Assembly (NCBI RefSeq): GCF_009830945.1
Contig: NZ_ML776455.1
Location: 84,398-148,397 of the forward strand
Reading direction: 5' to 3'
Length of the DNA: 64,000 nt
Source: Nocardiopsis sp. FR4
GTDB taxonomy: Bacteria > Actinomycetota > Actinomycetes > Streptosporangiales > Streptosporangiaceae
Numbering within the stretch: position 1 is the stretch's first letter; each line of letters opens with the position of its first letter. The position numbers were made by a program, and so were the translations under genes. The notes beneath the pieces are model-generated. The model was not told the DNA's origin, made no database searches, and saw only the letters and a list, made by a program, of their open reading frames with translations. Below, piece after piece: positions 53,763 through 62,704 of this stretch.

Positions 53763-54674
53763 CTAGGACGGCCCGGGCACCCGCAGACGTGACATCTTGT
53801 CGGGGTTGGCCACCAGGTACACGTGCCGGACGCGGTCCTCGGCCACGTCCACGACCACCAGGGACGCCGCCCGGCCGTCGGCCGAGATGAGTACCGCCGG
53901 GCCGCCGTTGACCTCGGTGACGTCGACCCGGAGGTGCTCCGGCCTCGGGTCCGGCAGGCCCACGGACCGCAGGAACCGCTCGGTGTTGCGCCACTGCCCC
54001 AGCGAGGCCAGGAACCGGCCGACCTTGGCCGTCCCCTCCAGGACCCGCCGCGGCGCGCGGGCCCTGCCCCCGCTGTCGCTGACGAGGGTGACGTCCTCGG
54101 CGAGCATCGCGGTGAGCCCTTCCATGTCGCCCTCCAGGCAGGCCCGGAGGAAGCGCTCGGTGATCCGGCGCCGACGGGACCGGTCGGACTCGTACCGGGG
54201 GCGCCGGTCGCGGACGTGCTCGCGGGCCCGCCTGGCCAGCTGCCGGGTGGCGGCCTCCCCCCGGCCGATCACCGCGCCGATCTCGGCATAGGGCATCTGG
54301 AAGGCCTCGCGCAGCACGAACACCGCGCGCTCCAGCGGGCTGAGCGTCTCCAGGACCACCATGAACGCGAACTCGACCGAGTCCGCCAACTCGGCGTGGT
54401 CGGCTCCGCCGGGCAGGTCGCTGACCGGCTCGGGAAGCCAGTCCCCGACGTAGGCCTCCCGCCGGGAGCGGGCGCTGCGCAGCCGGTCGACGGCCAGCCG
54501 GGAGGTGACGGTGACCAGGTAGGCGCGCGGGTCGTCGACGCGGGACCGGTCGGCGGCCGACCAGCGCAGCCAGGCCTCCTGGACGACGTCCTCCGCGTCG
54601 GAGGAGGTGCCCAGGAGGCGGTAGGCGACGCCGGTCAGCAGGGGGCGGTGTCCTTCGAAGACATCGGTCGTCAT
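53763..54674 (-). CDS. ECF41-type RNA polymerase sigma factor (SigJ-like)
   Basis: 303 residues from ATG 54674. Sigma region 2 (VAYRLLGTSSDAEDVVQEAW, then LVTVTSRLAVDRLRSA) and region 4 (LSPLERAVFVLREAFQMPYA) are followed by a C-terminal SnoaL-like domain (about 180-303) that is characteristic of ECF41. That domain regulates the sigma factor in cis, so no separate anti-sigma factor is needed. ECF41 genes usually sit next to an oxidoreductase or carboxymuconolactone decarboxylase target gene, here the broken FAD gene 4 bp downstream. Confidence 0.93.
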   Translation of the reverse strand: MTTDVFEGHRPLLTGVAYRLLGTSSDAEDVVQEAWLRWSAADRSRVDDPRAYLVTVTSRLAVDRLRSARSRREAYVGDWLPEPVSDLPGGADHAELADSVEFAFMVVLETLSPLERAVFVLREAFQMPYAEIGAVIGRGEAATRQLARRAREHVRDRRPRYESDRSRRRRITERFLRACLEGDMEGLTAMLAEDVTLVSDSGGRARAPRRVLEGTAKVGRFLASLGQWRNTERFLRSVGLPDPRPEHLRVDVTEVNGGPAVLISADGRAASLVVVDVAEDRVRHVYLVANPDKMSRLRVPGPS

Positions 54675-54811
54675 GACAGGAAAGACGTACCACCCCGTCC
54701 GGGCGTGACACGCTCCCGGGGGCGCGTCCACGCGGGGAGCGGGTGCGTCGGGCCGGGGCGGGGCGGGGGAGTAGCGTGGCGCGGTCGGAAGGAACGCGAG
54801 GAGGGGGCGGG

Positions 54812-55348
54812 GTGTACCGACTGCGGAAGTGGGAGCCGGGCGACGCCGACCGGCTGCTGGAGGCCTTCGCCGATCCGGAGCTGGCCTGGCAGTCACCGTC
54901 GGTGCCGACCACGCCGGAGCAGGCCCGCGAGTGGATCGTGCGGACGCGGGTGCTGGCCGAACAGGGCCGGGCCTTCGGGTTCGCGGTCGTGGCGGGTGAC
55001 GGGCCGGTCCTGGGCCACGTCCAGGTGGACGTGACCAGCAGGGTCTTCGACACGGGCTGGGTCTCGTACTGGACCCTGGCCGAGGCCCGGGGCAGGGGGG
55101 TGGCGACGGCGGCGGCGCTGCTGGTCAGCGAGTACGCCTTCGCCGAGGTGGAGCTGTTCCGGCTGGAGCTGGGCCACCGCCTGAACAACCCCGGATCGTG
55201 CCTGGTGGCGTGCCGGGCCGGGTTCCGGCCCGAGGGGATCCAGCGCGCCAAGCTCCGCTACGGCGACGAGCGCTTCGACACGGGGGAGCACGCCAGGCTG
55301 GCCACCGATCCGGTGGAGGGGGTCGCCGCGCGGCCGTGCGCCTCCTGA
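54812..55348 (+). CDS. GNAT-family acetyltransferase (RimJ/RimL-like)
   Basis: 178 residues from GTG 54812, which has AGGAGGGGG upstream. Family features are LRKWEPGDADRLLEAF at the N-terminus, the acetyl-CoA loop around GRGVATAAALLVSEYAF and HRLNNPGSCLVACRAGF, typical of protein N-terminal or ribosomal-protein acetyltransferase relatives. It is divergent from the sigma factor. The substrate is unknown. Confidence 0.9.
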   Translation: MYRLRKWEPGDADRLLEAFADPELAWQSPSVPTTPEQAREWIVRTRVLAEQGRAFGFAVVAGDGPVLGHVQVDVTSRVFDTGWVSYWTLAEARGRGVATAAALLVSEYAFAEVELFRLELGHRLNNPGSCLVACRAGFRPEGIQRAKLRYGDERFDTGEHARLATDPVEGVAARPCAS

Positions 55349-55559
55349 CCACGGGGAGGCGCGGGCGCGAGCGGGGCCGCCGCGCGGTCGCGGCCGCCGC
55401 ACCCGGTACCGGCGCGGCTCGGCTCCCTCCTGGCACCGGAGCGGGACACGGGGCCTGGGCACGTCCGGCGCGTGAGGCCGGGGACCACGGGAGGACGCGC
55501 AATGCTGGGCCCCGCGTCCCACGACGTTCGCGCGCCAGAGGAGTGCCCGGAGAACGGGA

Positions 55560-55775
55560 CTGGTCCACGACGACGATGCCGGACGTGTTGTCGCTGGCCA
55601 CCACGTTGCAGTCGTCGGCGGAGAAGCCGTAGAAAGAGAGGGCGTCGACGCGGATCGGCACGGTGACGTTCTGGATCTCGGCGTTGTTGTCCGCGGAGGC
55701 GGTGCCGGCCCTGCCGCGCCCACGGCGAGATCGGTGGCGAGGACGAAAGCGGAGACCTTGGCGATACGCGACACC
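55560..55775 (-). pseudogene. Frameshifted small secreted protein
   Basis: GTG 55775 begins SRIAKVSAFVLATDLAVGAA, a good signal peptide. A one-base shift then moves to another frame that reads ASADNNAEIQNVTVPIRV and DALSFYGFSADDCNVV, a typical short secreted actinomycete protein with an Ala-x-Ala cleavage site. The shift lies near 55705, exactly at the cleavage region. After VVVDQS the frame runs on into unrelated sequence without a prompt stop. It could be a sequencing error or real inactivation. Confidence 0.55.
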
Positions 55776-56070
55776 CTTATGACCTTTGGGGAGCCCACGA
55801 CGAGAGGGCTTTAGCCGCCGGAACCGACTTGGCGCAGTCAGGGGTCTGTTCGGAGTACTTCTCGGAGAGAATCCAGAGTTTCCTCCAACTTTCTTCGACT
55901 TCATGGGGGACATGACGGACATGTGCCGCTTCGGCAAGCCCTCGCGTTGTGGAACCGAAGGAACGGCGTGCCGCCATATCTGACACAGGCGTCGGAAGTG
56001 GTGTGTACGCCATCGACCGCACACGAAGGGGCCCGCACGGTACGTCACCGTGCGAGCCCCGGGAGCGCGG

Positions 56071-56574
56071 CTACCAGCCCTGCTGCTGCCCGTACCCCGG
56101 GTACTGCTGCTGCCCGTACCCCGGGTACTGCTGCTGGTCATAGCCCGGGTACTGCTGCTGTCCGTAGCCCGGGTACTGCTGCTGTCCGTAGCCCGGCTGC
56201 TGCCCGTACCCCGCGTAGGGGTCCTGCTGCTGGCCCGGGGGCTGGTACGGCTGCTGCTGCCCCGAGACGGGTTCCTGGCGGTGGCCCTCGGTCCGCTCCG
56301 CGGCCCCGCCGCCCTTCCCGGCGTCCGGGTCCGGCCGGAAGACGAACAGACGGGCGGGCTTGTCGATCTCATCCCCCGGAGTGATCAGGTCAAGCCGCCA
56401 ACCGGCCTCCTCGATCCCCTCCAGGATGCGGGTCAGCCCGGGACGCAGCTTGCTGGAGGGCTCGTCGTAGGCGTTCACCTCCAGCTGGACGATGAACATC
56501 CGGCGCTTCTGCTGCGCGGCGACCTTGGCGTGCTCGACGACAGTGCTGTCCCTCACGACCTGCGTGACGCTCAT
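56071..56574 (-). CDS. Protein with PGYGQQQ-repeat low-complexity tail
   Basis: 167 residues from ATG 56574. The first 95 residues are a compact alpha/beta domain of unknown family (RRMFIVQLEVNAYDEPSSKL, ILEGIEEAGWRLDL, LFVFRPDP). The tail from about residue 105 is Gln/Tyr/Gly/Pro-rich and ends in five near-perfect GYGQQQYP units. The tail resembles prion-like or phase-separating sequences; the globular domain recalls small proteins linked to DUF4177-type folds, which is uncertain. It has no operon partner. Confidence 0.75.
   Translation of the reverse strand: MSVTQVVRDSTVVEHAKVAAQQKRRMFIVQLEVNAYDEPSSKLRPGLTRILEGIEEAGWRLDLITPGDEIDKPARLFVFRPDPDAGKGGGAAERTEGHRQEPVSGQQQPYQPPGQQQDPYAGYGQQPGYGQQQYPGYGQQQYPGYDQQQYPGYGQQQYPGYGQQQGW
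56085..56210 (-). repeat. 24-bp tandem repeats encoding the PGYGQQQY tail
   Basis: The plus strand shows repeated units of the form GTACCCCGGGTACTGCTGCTG at about 24-bp spacing, five to six times, with small variations (CGTAGCCCGGG, ATAGCCCGGG). They lie inside the coding region and keep the frame, so copy number could change by slippage without breaking the protein. Confidence 0.8.
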
Positions 56575-56738
56575 GAATAACCGTACCCATCTGCTCTGCG
56601 CGGAGCTTGCCGTACCCGTCGGGCGATACCCGGTCATCCGCGTCCACCGTGGCGGGATTCCGCCGGGCTCCGCCACCATGATGCCCCCTGCGGATACGTA
56701 TGGCCACAGAAAGCCGCACGAACGCCCGGCGGACGCGG

Positions 56739-57401
56739 TCAGGAGGCGGCCGCGCGCACCGCCTCGAACACGGGCGTCTCCCCGTTCACCAGGTTGAGAA
56801 CCCCGCCGACCGTCCCCGGTTCGTCCAGGAGGGCGACGATCACCGAGGCCACGTCGTCCCGGGTCACCGAGTCGCGCTCCACCTCCGCGCCCAGCGCCAC
56901 CCGGCCGGTGCCCGGGGCGTCGGTCAGCCGACCGGGGCGCAGGATCGTCCAGTCCAGCTCCAGCCCCCGCTCGCGCAGGTCGGCGTCGGCGGCGCGCTTG
57001 GCCTCCACGTAGGCGGCCCAGACCTCGTCGGTGCCCTCGGGGACGGGCTCGTCCACACCGATGGCCGAGACCTGCACCAGGCGGCGCACGCCCGCCAGGG
57101 AGGCGGCGTCGGCGGTCAGCACCGCGGCCTTGTGGTCCACGGTCTCCTTGCGGGCCGGGCCGCTGCCCGGGCCCGCGCCCGCGGCGAACACGACGGCGTC
57201 GGCGTTCATGATCTTCTCGGCCAGCTCGGTGACCGTGGCGCTCTCCAGGTCGATCACGACCGGTTCGGCACCGGCCTCGGTCACGTCCGTGGCGTGGTCG
57301 GGGTTGCGGATGAGGGCGACGGGTTCGTCCCCGCGGTCGGCCAGCTGTCTGGCCAGGCGCAGTGCGATCTTCCCGTGTCCTCCGGCGATGACGATACGCA
57401 T
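56739..57401 (-). CDS. NAD(P)H-binding NmrA/SDR-like protein
   Basis: 220 residues from ATG 57401. The N-terminal VIAGGHGKIALRLARQLA is a GxxGxxG-type nucleotide-binding site, followed by VQVSAIGVDEP and AKRAADADLRERGLELDWTI, ILRPGRL, typical of atypical SDRs of the YwnB/YtfG (NmrA-like) type. No conventional ribosome-binding site is seen. It is probably an NAD(P)-dependent reductase or redox sensor. It is downstream of, but separate from, the korAB unit. Confidence 0.9.
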   Translation of the reverse strand: MRIVIAGGHGKIALRLARQLADRGDEPVALIRNPDHATDVTEAGAEPVVIDLESATVTELAEKIMNADAVVFAAGAGPGSGPARKETVDHKAAVLTADAASLAGVRRLVQVSAIGVDEPVPEGTDEVWAAYVEAKRAADADLRERGLELDWTILRPGRLTDAPGTGRVALGAEVERDSVTRDDVASVIVALLDEPGTVGGVLNLVNGETPVFEAVRAAAS

Positions 57402-57481
57402 GGGAGGAAGCGTATGCCCTCGCGGACGGGGAGGCCGGACACGCGGCCGACGCCCCGAGCGGATGTTCCGCGCGCCGACCG

Positions 57482-57512
57482 CCGCCGGGGGCCCGTCCGG
57501 GGCCCCGGCGGA
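57482..57512 (-). terminator. Terminator after korB
   Basis: CCGCCGGGGGCCC pairs with GGGCCCCGGCGG around a short loop just after the korB stop (57517). The stem has one bulged base and is very GC-rich, as usual for this genome. Confidence 0.6.
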
Positions 57513-57516
57513 CCGG

Positions 57517-58584
57517 CTACGCGACCGTCCAGGTGTCCCCGCTGGCCAGCAGCTCCGCCAACTCACCGTCACCGCGCTCGGCCCGGGCGTCGGCGACCTG
57601 CTCGTTGACCAGGTCGTCGTAGGTGGGACGGCGCACGTCCCGGAACACACCGACCGGCACGTGCTCGAAGGCGGGCTGGTCCAGCCGTGAGAGCGCGAAG
57701 GCGTACCCAGGGTCCTCCCGGTGCGCGTCGTGCCGGATCAGCCTGTCCTCGCCCACCGCGGCCACGTCCGCGACCTCCAGGCCACCGAACTCCCCGGCGA
57801 CCACGCCCCGGTCCGGGCCCAGGAGCAACGGCTCGCCGTGCTCCAGGCGCAGCAGGCGGGTGTCGCGCGCCGCCGGGTCCTTCAGCGGCTCGAACGCGTC
57901 GTCGTTGAAGATCGGGCAGTTCTGGTAGATCTCCACGAACGAGGCGCCCGGGTGGTCGGCCGCGGCCCGCAGCACCGAGGACAGGTGCTTGCGGTCGGAG
58001 TCCACGGTGCGCGCCACGAAGGTGGCCTCCGCGCCCAGCGCCAGCGACACCGGGTTGAACGGCTGGTCCAGCGAGCCCACCGGGGAGGACTTGGTGATCT
58101 TCCCCGGTTCGGAGGTGGGGGAGTACTGGCCCTTGGTCAGCCCGTAGATCCGGTTGTTGAACAGCAGGATGTTGATGTTGACGTTGCGGCGCAGTGCGTG
58201 CACCAGGTGGTTGCCGCCGATGGACAGGCCGTCGCCGTCACCGGTCACCACCCACACCGACAGGTCCGGACGGCTGGTGGCCAGCCCCGTCGCGATCGCC
58301 GGTGCGCGCCCGTGGATCGAGTGCACCCCGTAGGTGCTCAGGTAGTAGGGGAAGCGCGACGAGCAGCCGATCCCCGACACCATCACGATGTTCTCGCGCG
58401 GTACGCCCAGCTCGGGCAGGAAGGACTGGAAGGCGGCCAGGATCGCGTAGTCCCCGCAGCCGGGGCACCAGCGCACCTCCTGGTCGGACTTGAAGTCCTT
58501 CATCCTGTACTCGGTCTCGCTCCTGGGCACCAGCCGGAGCCCGCCCAGGCCGCCCCCGCCGTTCCCCGACGCGTTCTCAGTCAC
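57517..58584 (-). CDS. korB: 2-oxoacid:ferredoxin oxidoreductase, beta subunit
   Basis: 355 residues from GTG 58584, overlapping the korA stop by 8 bp. The cluster-ligand motif WCPGCGDY (about 39-46), the TPP/Mg-binding GDGDGLSIGGNH with later NNRIYG, and IYQNCPIFN are typical of KorB/PorB. With KorA it oxidises 2-oxoglutarate (or pyruvate) to the acyl-CoA and passes electrons to ferredoxin. It is the oxygen-tolerant actinobacterial type that can replace or supplement 2-oxoglutarate dehydrogenase. Confidence 0.95.
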   Translation of the reverse strand: MTENASGNGGGGLGGLRLVPRSETEYRMKDFKSDQEVRWCPGCGDYAILAAFQSFLPELGVPRENIVMVSGIGCSSRFPYYLSTYGVHSIHGRAPAIATGLATSRPDLSVWVVTGDGDGLSIGGNHLVHALRRNVNINILLFNNRIYGLTKGQYSPTSEPGKITKSSPVGSLDQPFNPVSLALGAEATFVARTVDSDRKHLSSVLRAAADHPGASFVEIYQNCPIFNDDAFEPLKDPAARDTRLLRLEHGEPLLLGPDRGVVAGEFGGLEVADVAAVGEDRLIRHDAHREDPGYAFALSRLDQPAFEHVPVGVFRDVRRPTYDDLVNEQVADARAERGDGELAELLASGDTWTVA

Positions 58585-60427
58585 GGTCGATGACCTCCTG
58601 CAGTACGCCCGCGAGCTCCTCGGCCTTGAACGGCAGGCCGCGGACCTTGTTGTAGCCGATGACGTCGACCAGGAACCTGCCGCGCAGCAGCAGGGCCAGC
58701 TGGCCCAGGTTGATCTCGGGGACCACCACCCGCTCGTAGCGGTGCAGCACCTCGCCGAGGTTGGCCGGGAACGGGTTCAGGTGCCGCAGGTGCGCCTGCG
58801 CCACCCGGCCGCCCGCGCGGCGCACCCGGCGCACGCCCGCGGTGATCGACCCGTACGTGCCGCCCCAGCCCAGCACCAGCACGCGCGCCTCGCCGCCGGG
58901 GTCGTCCACCTCCAGTTCGGGAATGTCCCGCGCGATCGCGTCCACCTTGGCCTGGCGGGTGCGCACCATCAGGTCGTGGTTGGCGGGCGTGTAGGAGATG
59001 TCACCGCTCTGCGCGTGCTTCTCGATCCCGCCGATCCGGTGCTCCAGGCCGGCCGTGCCCGGCACCGCCCAGGGGCGGGCCAGGGTCTCCTCGTCGCGCA
59101 GGTAGGGCAGGAAGCTCTCCCCGGGCCCGTTCGGCTCGGTCGCGAAGCCCGGGTCGATCTCCGGCAGCTCCGACACCGACGGCAGCCGCCAGGGCTCCGA
59201 CCCGTTGGCCAGGTAGCCGTCCGAGAGCACGATCACCGGCGTGCGGTAACGCACCGCGATCCGCACCGCCTCCAGGGCCGCGTCGAAGCAGTCCGCGGGC
59301 GAGGACGGGGCCACCACCGGGACCGGCGACTCCCCGTTGCGCCCGTACAGGGCCATGAGCAGATCGGTCTGCTCGGTCTTGGTGGGCATGCCGGTGCTGG
59401 GACCGGCGCGCTGCACGTCGATGATCACCAGCGGCAGCTCGGTCATCACCGCCAGGCCCACCGTCTCCTGCTTGAGCACCATGCCCGGGCCGGAGGTGGT
59501 GGTCACCCCGAGGGAGCCGCCGAAGGACGCGCCCAGGGCGGCGCCCACGCCCGCGATCTCGTCCTCGGCCTGGAACGTGCGCACCCCGAACCGCTTGTGC
59601 CGGGACAGCTCGTGCAGGATGTCCGAGGCCGGGGTGATCGGGTACGACCCCAGGAACAGGGGCAGCCCCGACCGCTTGGACCCGGCGATCAGGCCGTAGG
59701 CGGTGGCCAGGTTGCCGGTGATGTTGCGGTAGGTGCCCGAGGGGAGCCGTGCGGGCTTGATCTCGTAGGAGACCGCGAAGTCCTCGGTGGTCTCACCGAA
59801 GTTCCACCCCGCCTGGAAGGCGGTCAGGTTGGCCGCGAGGATGTCGGGCTTGGCGGCGAACTTCGACTTCAGGAACGAGGTCGTCCCCTCCGTCGGCCGG
59901 TTGTACATCCACGACAGCAGGCCCAGGGCGAACATGTTCTTCGCCCGCTGCGCGTCCTTCTTGGAGATGTCGCAGTCGGCCAGCGCCTCCACCGTCATGG
60001 AGGTCAGCGGCACCGCGCTCACCTTGTAGCCGTCCAGCGTCCCGTCCGCGAGCGGGTCGGCGGTGTAGCCCACCTTCGCCAGACTGCGCTTGGTGAACTC
60101 GTCCGTGTTGACGATCACCGTCGCGCCCCGGGGCACGTCGCCCAGGTTGGCCTTGAGCGCCGCGGGGTTCATGGCCACCAGCACGTCGGGGGCGTCACCG
60201 GGGGTCATGATGTCGTGGTCGGCGAAGTGCAGCTGGAAGCTGGACACCCCGGGCAGGGTCCCCGCCGGGGCGCGGATCTCCGCGGGGAAGTTCGGCAGGG
60301 TGGACAGGTCGTTGCCGAACGACGCCGTCTCCTGGGTGAAGCGGTCACCGGTCAGCTGCATGCCGTCGCCGGAGTCCCCGGCGAAGCGGATGATGACGCG
60401 GTCGAGCTGTTCGATCTGTTTGGCCAC
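58577..60427 (-). CDS. korA: 2-oxoacid:ferredoxin oxidoreductase, alpha (gamma-alpha fused) subunit
   Basis: 616 residues from GTG 60427 (AAGGAGG lies 12 bases upstream, rather far). The N-terminal gamma domain has IIRFAGDSGDGMQLTG. The alpha domain has GSYPITPASDILHELSRH, EDEIAGVGAALGASFGG and TTTSGPGMVLKQE. It binds the 2-oxoacid and completes the TPP pocket with KorB. The open frame upstream of the GTG is GC-rich leader sequence without family pattern. Confidence 0.95.
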   Translation of the reverse strand: MAKQIEQLDRVIIRFAGDSGDGMQLTGDRFTQETASFGNDLSTLPNFPAEIRAPAGTLPGVSSFQLHFADHDIMTPGDAPDVLVAMNPAALKANLGDVPRGATVIVNTDEFTKRSLAKVGYTADPLADGTLDGYKVSAVPLTSMTVEALADCDISKKDAQRAKNMFALGLLSWMYNRPTEGTTSFLKSKFAAKPDILAANLTAFQAGWNFGETTEDFAVSYEIKPARLPSGTYRNITGNLATAYGLIAGSKRSGLPLFLGSYPITPASDILHELSRHKRFGVRTFQAEDEIAGVGAALGASFGGSLGVTTTSGPGMVLKQETVGLAVMTELPLVIIDVQRAGPSTGMPTKTEQTDLLMALYGRNGESPVPVVAPSSPADCFDAALEAVRIAVRYRTPVIVLSDGYLANGSEPWRLPSVSELPEIDPGFATEPNGPGESFLPYLRDEETLARPWAVPGTAGLEHRIGGIEKHAQSGDISYTPANHDLMVRTRQAKVDAIARDIPELEVDDPGGEARVLVLGWGGTYGSITAGVRRVRRAGGRVAQAHLRHLNPFPANLGEVLHRYERVVVPEINLGQLALLLRGRFLVDVIGYNKVRGLPFKAEELAGVLQEVIDRD

Positions 60428-60921
60428 TGAGATCGACGACCTCCTTGGTGAGCCGCCGGTCGTGACGGGCGGCGGCGCTCGGGTGTCAGCCCCCGACCGG
60501 ACCGCGCCATCGCGGGCCGGGTGCCTGGTTCGGGGACGTGGGGACAGCGTGCGGCCCTCGCGGTCGCCGGATGCGCCAACCCGGTCTCGCACGTCAAGGC
60601 CGGGTCGTGAAGGGGCCAGCCTTCAACGACACGGCCACCCGCGCACCGGACCGAGGGGAAGGGCTCCCGACGACCTGGTGCGCGCGGTGATAAGGGCCAC
60701 GTTCGCACTATAGGTCGTCGTGCGCGGCCGGGCGCCGCCCGGGTGGCGATTGTCACACCCCGGTCGGGCCGCGGTCGGCTCGCACGGGGGTCCGGGCCGG
60801 TCACGGGGCGCCGGGAGGGGCGGTGTGACCGACGGCCGGCCACACGGGGAACGCGGGACCCAGACCCACACGTTTGTCACCATGTACGCATCCAGGTCGG
60901 CGTGAACGAGGAGGTGGCGGC
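60428..60921. other. 494-bp intergenic region between korA and htpX
   Basis: It must hold the korA promoter (minus) and the htpX promoter (plus). A minus-strand TATAGT (60710-60715, read as ACTATA on plus) could be a -10 box, but no -35 box fits. No gene is supported. Confidence 0.4.
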
Positions 60922-61788
60922 GTGCACGTCAACATGGCCCGGGCGGCCGGTCTGTTCGCCGGCGTCGCGGTACTCGTCCTCGCGGCCGGCTGGGTGTGCG
61001 GTGCCGAGAAGGGCGTCCAGTACTCCGTGGCCCTCGTGGTGTGCGCCGGGGTGCTGGTCTACCTCTTCGGCGACTCCCTGGCGCTGCGGGCCATGCGCGC
61101 CCGCCCGGTGGGCGAGATCGAGCAGCCGGAGCTGTACCGCCTCGTCCGCGAGCTCGCCACCGCGGCCCGGCAGCCGATGCCCCGGCTGTACCTGTCGCCG
61201 GTGCGCTCACCCAACGCCTTCGCCACCGGCAGGAGTCCCCGCCGCGCCGCCGTGTGCTGCACCACGGGCCTGCTGCGCACCCTCGACGAACGCGAGCTGC
61301 GCGGGGTGCTCGCCCACGAACTGGCGCACATCCGCTCCCACGACACCCTGATCAGCTCGGTGGCGACCATCCTGACCGGGACGGTCGCGGCCGTGTCCGC
61401 GCTGGCGTTCCTGCTGCCGCTGGGGGAGTCGGAGGAGACCGACATGCCCAACCTGCTGGGCGGCCTGATGATGGCCCTGCTGGCGCCCCTCGCGGCGCTG
61501 GTCGTCTACTTCGGTGTGGGACGCCGGCGCGAGTTCCGGGCCGACGAGCGCGCGGCGCGGCTGACCGGGGACCCGCTCGCCCTGGCCCACGCCCTGCGCA
61601 AACTGGACGTGGGCGCCCGCCGCTACCCGCTGCCGCGGGAGCGCGGCCTGCTGGCCTCGGCGCACCTGATGACCACCAACCCGTTCCCCTGCGGGGTGGG
61701 CCGCCTGTTCGCCGCCCACCCGCCGACCGACGAGCGCGTGCGGCGCCTCAAGCTCCTGCGCCGCGAGTGGGACCTGGGCGGACAGTGA
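60922..61788 (+). CDS. htpX: HtpX-like M48 family membrane zinc protease
   Basis: 288 residues. GTG 60922 has GAGGAGG seven bases upstream, which decides the start. Two membrane helices (about 8-25 and 33-50) precede the M48 domain, with the zinc motif HELAH (about 132), two further hydrophobic helices (about 150-170 and 185-205), and the third ligand in EFRADERAA. It degrades misfolded membrane proteins. It ends in a shared terminator with yajQ. Confidence 0.94.
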   Translation: MHVNMARAAGLFAGVAVLVLAAGWVCGAEKGVQYSVALVVCAGVLVYLFGDSLALRAMRARPVGEIEQPELYRLVRELATAARQPMPRLYLSPVRSPNAFATGRSPRRAAVCCTTGLLRTLDERELRGVLAHELAHIRSHDTLISSVATILTGTVAAVSALAFLLPLGESEETDMPNLLGGLMMALLAPLAALVVYFGVGRRREFRADERAARLTGDPLALAHALRKLDVGARRYPLPRERGLLASAHLMTTNPFPCGVGRLFAAHPPTDERVRRLKLLRREWDLGGQ

Positions 61789-61789
61789 C

Positions 61790-61814
61790 GGCCGCCCACC
61801 GGGGGTGGACGGCC
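61790..61814. terminator. Bidirectional terminator between htpX and yajQ
   Basis: GGCCGCCCACC at 61790-61800 pairs with GGTGGACGGCC at 61804-61814 with one mismatch and a 3-base loop, in the 48-bp gap between two convergent genes. Confidence 0.6.
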
Positions 61815-61836
61815 GCGCGCACGCCGGTCGGGGACG

Positions 61837-62334
61837 CTACCGGTAGTTCACGAACTGCAGGGCCAGGTCGAAGTCCTTCTCCTTGATGAGGTTCTGGACG
61901 GTCTGCAGGTCGTCCTTCTTCTTGGAGCTGACCCGCAGCTCCTCCCCCTGGATCTGGGCCTTGACGCCCTTGGGGCCCTCGTCGCGGATCAGCTTGGAGA
62001 TCTTCTTGGCGTCCTCGGAGGTGATGCCCTCCTTGAGGCCCACGGGCAGGCGGTACTCCTTGCCGGAGGGCTTCGGCTCGTCGCCCGGGTCCAGGATCTT
62101 CAGGGAGAGCTTGCGCTTGACGAGCTTCTCCTTGAAGACCTCCAGGGCGGCGTTGACCCGCTCCTCGGAGTTGCCCCTGATCTCGATCCCGCTGTCGCCC
62201 TGCCAGGAGATGGTGGTCCCGGTGCCCTTGAAGTCGAACCTCTGGGCAAGCTCCTTGGCGGTCTGGTTCAGGGCGTTGTCGACCTCCTGACGGTCGAGTT
62301 TGGAGACGACGTCGAAACTGGATTCGGCGGCCAC
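61837..62334 (-). CDS. yajQ: YajQ family nucleotide-binding protein
   Basis: 165 residues from ATG 62334, full length. [20 protein letters not shown] at the start, RFDFKGT and the C-terminal [12 protein letters not shown] are conserved across YajQ. The family binds nucleotides, and some members bind cyclic di-GMP; the cellular role in actinobacteria is not settled. It is monocistronic and convergent with htpX. Confidence 0.97.
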   Translation of the reverse strand: MAAESSFDVVSKLDRQEVDNALNQTAKELAQRFDFKGTGTTISWQGDSGIEIRGNSEERVNAALEVFKEKLVKRKLSLKILDPGDEPKPSGKEYRLPVGLKEGITSEDAKKISKLIRDEGPKGVKAQIQGEELRVSSKKKDDLQTVQNLIKEKDFDLALQFVNYR

Positions 62335-62569
62335 GTTCGCTCACACCCCGCTGGTTCTCATGGGTCGCGGGCGCCCGTGGACGCCCGCGTGGGTACTGGT
62401 CGGCCCGCGCCGCAACCCGGTGCGGGCAGGACTTCAGAGCTTAGCCGCGGCCCGCCCGGGGTGTCCGGACGACCGGTCGGGGGCGCGCCCGCCCAAACGA
62501 TTTCAGGTTCGGGCGGATCATCCGCTATTCTCGGTGGTGCGCCGCGAGGAACACAGCGGACGCAGCCCA

Positions 62570-62651
62570 GGCAGGTTGCCCGAGCGGCCAATGGGAGCGG
62601 ACTGTAAATCCGTCGGCTTTGCCTTCCAAGGTTCGAATCCTTGACCTGCCA
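62570..62651 (+). tRNA. tRNA-Tyr (anticodon GTA)
   Basis: An 82-nt gene with a 7-bp acceptor stem (GGCAGGT/ACCTGCC), GTTCGAATC T-loop and anticodon loop CTGTAAA with GTA at 62604-62606. The long variable arm (GTCGGCTTTGCCTTCC region) is the class II form used by bacterial tRNA-Tyr. CCA is not encoded. A strong terminator follows 11 bases later. Confidence 0.97.
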
Positions 62652-62661
62652 CGCTGGGAGA

Positions 62662-62704
62662 GGGCCCCGGTGTCCAGCAGAAGTGCTGGACACCGGGGCC
62701 CTTT
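62662..62704 (+). terminator. Strong terminator after tRNA-Tyr
   Basis: GGGCCCCGGTGTCCAGCA (62662-62679) pairs perfectly with TGCTGGACACCGGGGCCC (62684-62701) around a GAAG tetraloop, followed by TTT. The 18-bp perfect stem is the strongest terminator in the window. Confidence 0.95.

Noticed and set aside
56085..56210. Repeats that could suggest a CRISPR-like array
   Set aside because: Units are contiguous 24-bp coding repeats without spacers and stay in frame inside a gene.
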